Counted from the stretch's first letter, positions 1 to 6,353 are shown. The stretch: DNA of 7,228 nt from Verrucomicrobiota bacterium (GCA_003219345.1 QHOP01000402.1:1-7228), one strand, 5' to 3'. Program-made: numbers and translations. Notes: generated by a model from the sequence alone, not told the origin.

Positions 1-116
1 GACCGGATTTGTTCGCGCAGCGAGGCAGGCGGGCTGCCGGCGTTTTGCGCGAATAAAGCGCGCGACACCAGGCAAATGACGGTGAGAATCCAAAGAGATC
101 TCTGAAATCCATTCAT
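1..116 (-). CDS. Exported protein of unknown function, N-terminal fragment (runs off left edge)
   Basis: Only the first 38 codons lie in the window. The frame starts at the ATG at 116-114 and reads MNGFQRSLWILTVICLVSRA followed by LFAQNAGSPPASLREQIR. This is a textbook signal peptide: a short polar start with one Arg, a hydrophobic core (LWILTVICLV), and a likely cleavage site after LFA. A GGAG ribosome-binding site (complement of 127-130) sits 10 bases before the ATG, one of the few clear Shine-Dalgarno sequences in this window and the reason for choosing this start. The gene begins 16 bases after the stop of the ceramidase-like gene on the same strand, so the two are probably co-transcribed and both products are exported. 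The mature domain is outside the window, so no function can be given. Confidence 0.72.
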   Translation of the reverse strand, partial: MNGFQRSLWILTVICLVSRALFAQNAGSPPASLREQIR

Positions 117-126
117 AAAATCGCTG

Positions 127-130
127 CTCC
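127..130 (-). promoter_or_regulatory. Shine-Dalgarno site (GGAG) of the left-edge exported protein
   Basis: On the minus strand TTGGAG lies 10 bases before the ATG at 116, in the 16-base gap after the TAA stop of the ceramidase-like gene. It supports independent translation initiation of the downstream gene within a shared transcript. Confidence 0.5.
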
Positions 131-132
131 AA

Positions 133-1497
133 TTACTGATTTCGCACTCTGTCCATCAGCTCCGTCACTTGTTTGACCAAAATCCCTTCGATGCCCGCGC
201 GGAACGGACCGTAAATTCCGTAGTAGATGAGCGAGGATTGCGCTTCGTACCCGCCCTCCTTCAAAATGCGCACGGAAGGAATGTAACACGGAACTTCGTA
301 GGCGTAGCCAATCAGCCATGGATGGTCCGCCGCAAAAATGCGTTTGAACCGTTTGCTGTAATCAACAACGTCCTCGCCGCCCATCGCGACGAACGTGAGT
401 TCGTCGCCAATGCGAATCGCCGCGAGCGGAAGTTTCAACGAAGCCGGCAAGGGCTCGCCCGCATCCAATCGTTTCAAATAACCTGTCGCGCGATTTCGAA
501 TGTAAACATCGTCGCTCCGCGAGTCCTTTTCGATCTGATCGCGCGGCGGCGGGTCTGCGAACGGCAACTCGGCTTCAGCGTAAGCCAGCTTGAGGAGTCC
601 CTGGACCGGCCGCATCGGACGGCTCAGCACACCGGCCACCGCGCCGGCCAGCTCCAATCCATGGCGTTTGGCGTCGAGCAGCGTTCCCCGAGGCGATGGA
701 TTCGAGTCCGCGCCCATGCCGGTCAAATAGACTGCGGTTGCGCCTGGATAGTGCGCTTCGAGGTGTTGCCGCGTGTGAGCCATGTAATCGCCCGAAATGA
801 TGTAAAAGTCATCGCCGGCAATGCTCGTGCCATGACAGGCGTAACCGAACAGGATCGCGCGGATGGCTCCGTTCGCTCCCGTCACCTTCAACACCGGCAC
901 GTCCCAATCCACCGGGCCGTCCGGGTTCTCTCCGAAATCAACCTTGTCGCCATTGTAAACCCGGCGGTTCATCGCGAACGTCGCGCGTCCGACTCCATGT
1001 TCCAGTCGCGCCGGTTTTAAATCCGCCAGCGCCGCCCCGACCACTTCGGCCAGCTTCGATTTCAGGAACGCGCTGTATTTGTGGATTTGTTCCTCGTCCG
1101 CCGGCGAAAGGTTATACATCGACGTCAGCGTATTTTCCAGAACCGGCGCCGAGTGTGTGTGGCTGGAAACCACCATCAGAGCGCCGGGCTTGAGGTGGTG
1201 TTGGGTGGTCAGTTCGGCAACTGCCGGCGCAATGAACGCGTGGCTGACCTCGCAGTTGTCCAGTGAAACCAGCACGACGCGCTCGTCCCCGCCTTTGAAC
1301 GCGATGGCCTGGACCATGAGCGGCGAGTCAATCTTTTCGGACGGATGCTTCCGCGCCGCGTAGCCGGCCAGCCAGATCGGTCCTTCCGGTGTGATGTCGC
1401 GAATGGAGATGCCGACCTCAATGGGTGGTGCGGATTCAGCCGCGCGCAGAGAAAAAGGCGCCATTGCCAGAAGGCCGAAAACGAAGACCCGAAGCAA
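133..1497 (-). CDS. Secreted neutral/alkaline non-lysosomal ceramidase-like hydrolase
   Basis: Probable zinc amidohydrolase of the neutral ceramidase N-terminal-domain family; ceramidases of this family cleave the amide bond of ceramide. Numbering is from the TTG at 1497 (454 aa). Residues 1-20 form a signal peptide ending SLRAA, and the catalytic domain begins at IEVGISIRDITPEG (26-39). Family-like features are SSHTHSAP (111-118, candidate zinc His), ACHGTS (220-225, second His), the nucleophile-loop counterpart LTGMGADSNPSPRG (258-271), GGED (373-376, candidate zinc Glu) and GGYEAQSSLIYYG (415-427, candidate Tyr ligand). Classical enzymes have GD-(M/V)-(S/T)-PN in the loop, so substrate and even activity are uncertain. 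The frame stays open to a TTG at 1851, but that extension runs through an inverted repeat and then reads straight into the hydrophobic signal sequence, so I reject it. An ATG at 1590 lies inside the repeat arm and is the main alternative start. No convincing ribosome site supports any of these starts. Confidence 0.82.
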   Translation of the reverse strand: MLRVFVFGLLAMAPFSLRAAESAPPIEVGISIRDITPEGPIWLAGYAARKHPSEKIDSPLMVQAIAFKGGDERVVLVSLDNCEVSHAFIAPAVAELTTQHHLKPGALMVVSSHTHSAPVLENTLTSMYNLSPADEEQIHKYSAFLKSKLAEVVGAALADLKPARLEHGVGRATFAMNRRVYNGDKVDFGENPDGPVDWDVPVLKVTGANGAIRAILFGYACHGTSIAGDDFYIISGDYMAHTRQHLEAHYPGATAVYLTGMGADSNPSPRGTLLDAKRHGLELAGAVAGVLSRPMRPVQGLLKLAYAEAELPFADPPPRDQIEKDSRSDDVYIRNRATGYLKRLDAGEPLPASLKLPLAAIRIGDELTFVAMGGEDVVDYSKRFKRIFAADHPWLIGYAYEVPCYIPSVRILKEGGYEAQSSLIYYGIYGPFRAGIEGILVKQVTELMDRVRNQ

Positions 1498-1852
1498 CTT
1501 CTCGATCAGGCTCTTTCCGCCGGGCGGGCCATGGTGACGTGTCCAAAAAATTCGGGCAGCGGACGCGGCGTATCCCCTCACCCTGACCATCTCCCCGGAG
1601 AGAGGGAACAGCGTGCAGGGGCCAGGTGAAATTCGATGCGCGTTGGATTGGTCCACAGCCCAGGACCAGCTTTTCCCTCTCCCATGGGGAGAGGGTAGGG
1701 GTGAGGGGGAAGATGACATCGATCGGAACCTGCGCATCCGTATCGATGTAGGCCAGCCCTGTTCACCCGGAGGGCCATCTGGCTTTGAGCCATTCATTAA
1801 GTCAAGGCTTCTGCGTTGGCGGAGGTCGCTGACCGTCACACTTTTTGGCAAT
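1498..1852. other. 355-base gap without a convincing gene, containing an inverted repeat
   Basis: This lies between the DUF885 stop and the chosen start of the ceramidase-like gene. The minus-strand frame of the latter stays open here, but its translation is low-complexity (for example PSPLPSPHGRGK) and does not look like a folded domain or a signal peptide. The 1574-1708 inverted repeat takes up more than a third of it. I see no clear terminator or promoter in the rest. Confidence 0.6.
1574..1708. repeat. GC-rich intergenic inverted repeat (CCCTCACCC...GGGTGAGGG type)
   Basis: The left arm (1574-1608) begins CCCCTCACCCTGACC and ends GAGAGGGAA. The right arm (1673-1708) is nearly its reverse complement, beginning TTCCCTCTCCC and ending GGGGTGAGGGG. 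About 64 bases separate the arms. The right arm also holds its own smaller palindrome, CCCTCTCC-CATGG-GGAGAGGG (1675-1695). Elements of this kind are common in high-GC environmental bacterial genomes and betray themselves in false translations as PLPSPHGRG or PLSPGRG; both PLPSPHGRG and a PLSGE variant appear here. It is probably a non-autonomous mobile or REP-like element, or a bidirectional structure in the transcript. The family assignment is from memory. Confidence 0.75.
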
Positions 1853-3612
1853 TCAGAGAATCTCGTTCCACGCTGCGCTGTTCTTGAGCATCAACTCGCG
1901 CAGCAAACGGATCGGCGGCGCGCCGTGTCGCAACATTTCATCGTGAAATTTTTTCAGCGAGAAACTGGCGCCTTCCTGTTGCTGATAATCACGGCGCAGC
2001 TTGAGAATCTCCAGTTTGCCCACGGTGTAATAGAGATACTGCGGATCGAATGTCCCGCGCAGCGCCTCCTGATACGCCGGCTTGTGTTCGTAATAACAGT
2101 TTTCCTCGAAAAACTTCGTGGCGTCGTCCAGCGACATCCCTTCGCAGTGCGTTTTGATGGAGACGCACAGGCGGCACAGACGCAGCAGCGCTTCGTCCGA
2201 TTGCGCCAGCCGGTATTTTGCCGCCTGGAGTGAATCGCCTTTGCCGCCCCGAATCCTTCATCAACCATCATCTGTTCGCAGTAATGCGCCCAGCCTTCGA
2301 TGAACGCGTAGCTGCCGAAGATTTTTTCAAGCTTCGTCGCCGGCGATGCGTTCAGGCAGAGAAACTGCACGTAGTGGCCCGGATACGCCTCGTGAATCGT
2401 GACGACGTCGGTCGTGTAATAGTTGAACGCGGTGAGCCATTCCTCTTTCTGCCGCGGCGACCAATCCTTCTCGACCGGGGTGACGTAGTAGTACGCCTCG
2501 GTCGCTTTCGCCTCAAACGGTCCCGGCGTGTCCATCGAAGCAAAACTGGTCGCGCGCAGATACTGCGGCGTTTCTTCGACTCTGGCCCGGACCTCGGACG
2601 GGATCGCGACAATCCGGCGGTCAACGACAAACCGGCGGATCGCCTCCAGATCCTTCTTCGTGTCCGGAATCAAGCCCTTCTCGTTCGGGTGGTCCTTCTG
2701 TATTTCCTTGAAGACTTCGATGGGCTTTTTGCCCGGGTCGATTTTTTTCGCGGTGTCCGCGAAGACCTGCTGTTCGCGCCGCAACTCGCGCATCCCGATT
2801 TCCAGGATTCTTTCCGGCGCAAGGTCAATGAGTTCCCCGTAGCGCAGCATCTTCTGAAACTTCTCACGACCGAGGGCATAATGGGTGTGTGCTTTCGGCA
2901 GCTTCTCGCCCTTCAGCCACGTCACATAGCTGCGCAGTTGCTCGATGGTCCGCTGGTTGACCGCGTTGAATGCTGTCAATAGTTGTTCGTTTTCGACCTC
3001 TTTCAAGGCTTCCACCAGGTCTTTGCTCAGAAAATCCGCCGACCCGTTGGCGACTTCGATGGCGGTTTCGACGAAAGGTTTCGCCAGCGATTCCTCCAGG
3101 TTTGCCTTCGCCGTCGCGATGAGCTTTGGCGTCTGCTCCTCGATCGCGATGATCGAGCGCAGGCGGGCTTCGATCGGCGCGAAGTTGCGTTTGATGTAGA
3201 TGTTCACCTCGAGGACTCCGGCGTAGGTCATGGGGTTCTTCCGGTAACCGTCCACGTCCTCGAACTGGAAGATTTCGTTTTTGATGGCCGTCTGCAGAAT
3301 GCGCAAGTCGTAATGCGCCTGCGGGCTGAGCAACTTTGCGTCGAGTGTTGCGAGTTGTTGATCGAAGCGTGTGAGCCGCGCCAGTTCCGCATCCAGCGAA
3401 GGCCGGCTGTAGTCGGTCAGTTTGCCGTCGTATTCGTGCAGGCCGAGTGTCGTGCCGGTTTGCGGCCGCCACGCGAGGTAACCGGCGATAGACTCTTCGC
3501 GCAGCTTGTTGAATTCCGTTTCCGCCGCGTTTGAGGGCGAACCGGCGGATTGGACGCGCACCTGAACCGTGCCGGCTGCCAGCAGAATCAGCAGCGCAAG
3601 GAGCTTTGCCAT
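1853..3612 (-). pseudogene. Secreted DUF885 family protein (metallopeptidase-like), frameshifted
   Basis: Restoring one base gives a 586-residue protein, close to normal DUF885 length. Residues 1-24 form a signal peptide (LLALLILLAAGTV core). The middle is helical and charged, with YRKNPMTYAGVLEVNIYIKR at 123-142. HEAYPGH (407-413) followed by EGWAHYCEQMM (439-449) resembles the zinc-binding His/Glu set of gluzincin peptidases, so a periplasmic or secreted peptidase role is inferred, not shown. The frame breaks after GFG (455) at a run of four C on the plus strand (2247-2250). With a fifth base the protein continues GGGKGDSLQAAKYRLAQSDE without a gap. The C-terminal part, in the other frame to the stop at 1853-1855, carries the typical YTVGKLEILKLRRDY and FHDEMLRHGAPP segments. 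Neither side has further decay, so the lesion is recent or a sequencing error. The ATG at 3612 directly precedes the signal peptide; only a weak GAG lies upstream. It is divergent from the BNR gene. Confidence 0.85.
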
Positions 3613-3721
3613 ATAAGTGTTCGCTCGTTACCAAAGAATCCCGTGGAAAGAAAGCTATTTGCGCCATGCTCCGAATTCCGGCTTGGAGAGCGGCAGCGCA
3701 TCGTGTTAAGTCGCCCATCGC
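3613..3721. promoter_or_regulatory. Divergent intergenic region between the DUF885 and BNR-protein genes
   Basis: This 109-base spacer must hold the promoters for both divergent genes, or signals for one shared region, but I cannot identify a convincing -35/-10 pair on either strand. Neither start codon has a strong Shine-Dalgarno sequence. An 11-base direct repeat, AATTCCGGCTT, occurs at 3674-3684 and again at 3750-3760 just inside the plus-strand gene. It is too short to call an operator. Confidence 0.4.
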
Positions 3722-4822
3722 ATGAACGATCACCGCCATTTTCGCGCAAAATTCCGGCTTCGTTTTATTTCTCTTTTCCTGGCTGGAGGAGTCGTCGGCA
3801 ATCTGTTCGCGGGTGACGAGATTCACGTCGAACGCGTCTTCGGTCCCGAAGTCAAAACCGGCGACTACAAGCATCCGGCGAGCTTTGACGAACTGCAGAA
3901 CGGCGACCTTTATTTGGTCTTTTTCAGCGGCAAAGGCGAATACAACGATAACAGCGCGGCCGTGTTCGGTTCGCGCCTCAGGAAGACCGGGCATCGCTGG
4001 TCGCCGCCGCTGGCGATCGGGCGCGACCCGTTTCATTCGCTCGGCAATCCGGTGGTCTGGCAGGCGCCCGATGGACTCGTCTGGCTGTTCTACGTTTCTC
4101 GTTACGGAACGCATTGGTCCGATTCGCGGATCGCCGCGAAAGTCTCGCGCGACGGCGCGAAAACCTGGTCCGATTCGTTCACGGTCGCCTTTGACGAAGG
4201 GATGATGGTGCGGGCGCACCCGATTGTTTTGCGCAACGGCGGCTGCCTGCTGCCGATTTACCACGAAGTCGGACGCGATACGGAGTCGGTGGACGCCAAC
4301 TGCACTTCGCTTTTTCTCCGACTCGATCCCGCGACCAAACTCTGGCAGCCGAGCAACCGCGTCCGGTCCCGTTTGGGGAACATTCAGCCGGCTGCGGTTG
4401 AGGTCACTCCGGACAATCTCATCGCCTTCTGCCGGCGCGGCGGCGATTACAATGGTCGGTCCGACGGCTGGCTGGTGCGCACCGAGTCGCACAACGGCGG
4501 GCGAACCTGGAGCGAAGGGAAAGATTCCGAATTCCCAAATCCGAACGCGGCGGTGGACTTCATCAAGCTGCGCAACGATCATTTGCTTCTCGTTTACAAC
4601 GACAGTTTCACGAATCGCGCGCCGCTGGCCGTGGCCATTTCGACTGACAACGCGAAGACGTTTCCGTATCGGCGAAACGTTGCCGAAGGACCGGGCGACT
4701 TTGGGTATCCAACGGCGGTGCAGACGCGTGACGGCAAAATCCATGTTGTATTCACGTCGGACGAAAGGACGGTCATTCGTCGCGCAGTCTTTGACGAAAG
4801 CGCGGTTTTGAAGGAGAAATGA
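3722..4822 (+). CDS. Secreted BNR/Asp-box beta-propeller protein (sialidase-superfamily fold)
   Basis: The 366-residue product begins with a signal peptide (FRLRFISLFLAGGVVGNLFA, cleavage near residue 30). The remainder is one beta-propeller of the BNR_2/sialidase superfamily. Three Asp-box-like motifs are visible: SRDGAKTW (142-149), SHNGGRTW (256-263) and STDNAKTF (307-314). The conserved-looking C-terminal blade reads GDFGYPTAVQTRDGKIHVVF (325-344). Such proteins are routinely annotated as exo-alpha-sialidase, but I do not see the FRIP motif near the N-terminus that true sialidases use, so the substrate is unknown; a glycan-binding or other glycosidase role is equally possible. The ATG at 3722 directly precedes the signal sequence, with no clear ribosome site before it. 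It stands divergent to the DUF885 gene and is followed on the same strand by another exported protein 149 bases later, which fits a locus for degrading extracellular material (inference). Confidence 0.85.
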   Translation: MNDHRHFRAKFRLRFISLFLAGGVVGNLFAGDEIHVERVFGPEVKTGDYKHPASFDELQNGDLYLVFFSGKGEYNDNSAAVFGSRLRKTGHRWSPPLAIGRDPFHSLGNPVVWQAPDGLVWLFYVSRYGTHWSDSRIAAKVSRDGAKTWSDSFTVAFDEGMMVRAHPIVLRNGGCLLPIYHEVGRDTESVDANCTSLFLRLDPATKLWQPSNRVRSRLGNIQPAAVEVTPDNLIAFCRRGGDYNGRSDGWLVRTESHNGGRTWSEGKDSEFPNPNAAVDFIKLRNDHLLLVYNDSFTNRAPLAVAISTDNAKTFPYRRNVAEGPGDFGYPTAVQTRDGKIHVVFTSDERTVIRRAVFDESAVLKEK

Positions 4823-4840
4823 ACGAACCGGTCAGTTGGA

Positions 4841-4870
4841 GATTAAGAGTAAGATTACGATTAAGATTGG
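4841..4870. repeat. Short degenerate tandem repeat GATTA(A/C)GA...
   Basis: GATTAAGAGTAA, GATTACGATTAA and a partial GATTGG unit follow one another about 20 bases after the stop of the BNR-protein gene. The unit is roughly 12 bases with an inner 6-base rhythm. The stretch is AT-rich in an otherwise GC-rich neighbourhood. It may be replication slippage or a spacer element; no function is evident. Confidence 0.45.
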
Positions 4871-4905
4871 GAAGAAGCAGATGACACCCGGCACCATCAA
4901 CCTTC

Positions 4906-4933
4906 AGGCTTCCGGCAAAGCCGGAGATTTGCC
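4906..4933 (+). promoter_or_regulatory. Overlapping alternative hairpins before the 4972 gene
   Basis: Three mutually exclusive stems share bases here. They are GGCTT/AAGCC (4907-4911 with 4918-4922), TCCGGC-AAA-GCCGGA (4911-4925), and GGCAAA-GCCGGAGA-TTTGCC (4914-4933). The structure lies about 40 bases before the start of the next gene and 84 bases after the previous stop. It could be a weak terminator of the upstream gene (only three T follow) or a leader structure. Evidence is pairing by eye only. Confidence 0.25.
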
Positions 4934-4971
4934 AGGATCACGATGATGCACTGTCGAACCTCAACTACGCT

Positions 4972-5799
4972 ATGAAAACAAATCCTTTTATCGGGGCACT
5001 GGCATTGGCGGTCGGAATTGAGACAGTGTCCGGTCCGACCGGCATTGCCGCCGAGCCGCACACCAAACCCGTCCTGCTTTACAGCCGTTACTACAATGCC
5101 GAGGGCGAACACCGCTACGAACCCAATGGCACTTACAAGCAAGTCATTCAACGCCTGCGCGAGGACTTCGAGGTGCGCATCCACAATAAACCGCTCACGC
5201 GCGACACGCTTGCGGACGTGAAGCTGTTGTTCATCGTCAATCCGAGCGACAAAGCTGTCGGCAACAACCCTGCGCCCCCGCACGTTTCAGCCGCTGATAT
5301 CAATGTGCTGAGCGGGTTCGTTAAGAACGGCGGCGGTCTGGTCGTGTCCGGCAATCAGGAAAATCACAACCTCGAGGTCGAAGACATGAACAAGCTGCTC
5401 GCGCGCTTTGGCATCCAGGCCACGAACCTTTACACCGACGCCAAGAAACTCGTCTTGCCGAAGGAAACACCGATCATCGGCAGGCTGCGCTGGGCCTACT
5501 ACACGGGCAACCTGTTGCTGCTCGACTCGTCTAGTCCGGCGAACCCGCGTGCGCTTGTGATGAACGATCTGAATCAAAAGCCGCCCAAAGGCACGCGCGA
5601 CCAGGCTGGCTGCCTGCTCGCCACGGCGGAACCGGGCAAAGGGCGCGTCGTCGTCGTGACAGACTCCGGCTGGCTGGCGGACTGGGCGTTCGACGAGGAA
5701 GGCATCGGCGGTGTCGCCCTCAAAGGCCAGGACAACTGGGAAATCTTTCGTCGCCTGACGCATTGGGCCTCGCATTTACCTGTAGGTCCGGAGCCCTGA
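4972..5799 (+). CDS. Secreted protein with probable glutamine-amidotransferase-like (DUF4350/ThuA-like) fold
   Basis: A 275-residue protein with an N-terminal export signal (residues 1-27, core FIGALALAVGI, possible cleavage after GIAA). The mature part begins with a Rossmann-like strand (PVLLYSRYYN, 33-42) and a helix with a TYKQVIQRLREDF segment. A second strand is KLLFIVNPSD (84-93), then VSAADINVLSGFVKNGGGLV (105-124) and a GGGLVVSGNQEN turn. Near the end GRVVVVTDSGWLADW (224-238) gives another strand-turn. This order (strand, a loop naming an action to be taken, 'sets a limit to a helix then GGGL') is typical of class I amidotransferase-like domains such as DUF4350 and ThuA. There is no nucleophilic Cys at the expected turn, where GGGLVVSGNQEN has Ser, so a binding or structural role is likelier than glutamine hydrolysis. 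The fold assignment is by pattern and tentative. The ATG at 4972 is chosen because it directly precedes the signal peptide; no ribosome site is seen. Confidence 0.72.
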   Translation: MKTNPFIGALALAVGIETVSGPTGIAAEPHTKPVLLYSRYYNAEGEHRYEPNGTYKQVIQRLREDFEVRIHNKPLTRDTLADVKLLFIVNPSDKAVGNNPAPPHVSAADINVLSGFVKNGGGLVVSGNQENHNLEVEDMNKLLARFGIQATNLYTDAKKLVLPKETPIIGRLRWAYYTGNLLLLDSSSPANPRALVMNDLNQKPPKGTRDQAGCLLATAEPGKGRVVVVTDSGWLADWAFDEEGIGGVALKGQDNWEIFRRLTHWASHLPVGPEP

Positions 5800-5820
5800 G
5801 GGCAGTTTCAATCGGAATTT

Positions 5821-5936
5821 AACCACGGATAAACACGGATGCACACGGATGAGAAGGTCTGATGACCTTTTTGCCGAACCGTTGAGCGCGATGAAGCGCC
5901 AAAAATCTGTGTCCATCTGTGTTCATCTGTGGTTTT
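5821..5936. repeat. Inverted repeat built of 10-base units (CACGGAT / ATCTGTG)
   Basis: The left arm has three consecutive 10-base units, AACCACGGAT, AAACACGGAT and GCACACGGAT (5821-5850). The right arm (5902-5936) carries three units ending ATCTGTG and closes GTGGTTTT. Its reverse complement, AACCACAGATGAACACAGAT and on, matches the left arm apart from G-to-A changes in each unit. A central segment of about 50 bases holds a smaller hairpin (5852-5871). Elements with CACGGAT/ATCCGTG arms are widespread between genes in environmental genomes and yield false peptides such as TDEHRWTQ on the minus strand, as here. The mobility mechanism is unknown to me. Confidence 0.75.
5852..5872 (+). terminator. 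Candidate Rho-independent terminator after the 4972 gene
   Basis: AGAAGGTC-TGAT-GACCTTTT can form an eight-pair stem including one G-U, with a four-base loop. The descending arm runs into five T (5868-5872). It lies about 50 bases after the stop at 5799. The stem is only moderately GC-rich and sits inside the 10-base-unit inverted repeat, so it may simply be part of that element. Confidence 0.35.
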
Positions 5937-5943
5937 CTTCGTT

Positions 5944-5960
5944 CGCCGGTTTTCCCGGCG
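5944..5960. other. Strong small hairpin just before the VOC gene
   Basis: CGCCGG-TTTTC-CCGGCG is a perfect six-pair GC stem with a five-base loop, ending 12 bases before the ATG at 5973. In the transcript it would sit close to the ribosome entry site. No T tract follows it, so it is not a plus-strand terminator. Confidence 0.35.
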
Positions 5961-5972
5961 GCGGTATTGAAG

Positions 5973-6353
5973 ATGAAAATTCAGGAATTGAACCACGTCG
6001 CGATTCACGTCAGCGAGGTTGAGAAGAGTTGCGAGTTTTACCGGCGCGTGCTGCAACTCGAAGCAATTCCGCGTCCAGCCTTCACGTTTCCGGGCGCCTG
6101 GTTTCGGCTGGGCGCGAACCAGGAACTCCACCTCATCGGTGATCGCGCCGAACCCGTGTTCTCGCACAACCGCGGCAACCATTTCGCCCTGCAAGTGGAC
6201 GACCTCGACGCGTGGGAGCGGCACTTTGACTCAGTCGAAATGGAACACCTTCCGCGCAAGCGTCGGCCTGATGGCGCTTCGCAACTTTTTGTCCGTGATC
6301 CGGACGGGCACGTGATTGAATTGTTCACGCCGCCGTCGAAGCGAGAAGATTAA
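5973..6353 (+). CDS. VOC superfamily (glyoxalase/dioxygenase-fold) protein
   Basis: A 126-residue cytosolic protein, the usual length of a single-unit VOC protein made of two beta-alpha-beta-beta-beta modules. Module 1 starts LNHVAIHVSEVEKSCEFYRR (6-25) and ends NQELHLIGD (49-57). Module 2 starts NHFALQVDDLDAWERHF (69-85) and ends VRDPDGHVIELFTP (107-120). Candidate metal ligands are His8, Glu51 or His53, His70 and Glu116, matching glyoxalase I and fosfomycin-resistance type enzymes, so a metal-dependent lyase, dioxygenase or thiol transferase is plausible. The substrate cannot be told. The frame is open upstream to a GTG at 5919, but that lies inside the inverted repeat and would add a non-family extension (MFICGFLRSPVFPAAVLK), so the ATG at 5973 is preferred. 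There is no strong ribosome site. The stop is 47 bases from that of the convergent OLD-type gene. Confidence 0.88.
   Translation: MKIQELNHVAIHVSEVEKSCEFYRRVLQLEAIPRPAFTFPGAWFRLGANQELHLIGDRAEPVFSHNRGNHFALQVDDLDAWERHFDSVEMEHLPRKRRPDGASQLFVRDPDGHVIELFTPPSKRED

Noticed and set aside
169..1020. A 283-codon plus-strand frame opposite the ceramidase-like gene
   Set aside because: It is a high-GC antisense shadow with no recognisable motifs; the minus-strand frame carries the signal peptide and the zinc-site motifs.
1613..2233. A 206-codon plus-strand frame
   Set aside because: It begins in the inverted repeat and continues antisense to the DUF885 C-terminus; there are no motifs of its own.
2247..2250. 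Programmed ribosomal frameshifting in the DUF885 gene
   Set aside because: There is no slippery heptamer with a downstream structure, and I know of no DUF885 protein made this way; loss of one base in a homopolymer is simpler.
2218..2982. A 254-codon plus-strand frame opposite the DUF885 gene
   Set aside because: It is Arg/Val/Leu-rich shadow sequence; the opposite strand encodes the conserved HEAYPGH and EGWAHYCE segments.
3674..3760. An 11-base direct repeat (AATTCCGGCTT, two copies 76 bases apart)
   Set aside because: It is a short pair, one copy lies inside a coding sequence, and there is no palindromic character. Chance is a sufficient explanation.
2864..4744. A 626-codon open frame on the minus strand
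   Set aside because: It runs antisense through the BNR gene and in the wrong frame through the DUF885 gene. Its translation is Arg/Pro-rich without domain features, while both overlapped genes have signal peptides and family motifs.
5808..6224. A 138-codon minus-strand frame over the repeat and the VOC gene
   Set aside because: Its C-terminal half is the false peptide typical of the repeat (TTDEHRWTQ and onward) and the rest is antisense to a clear VOC gene.
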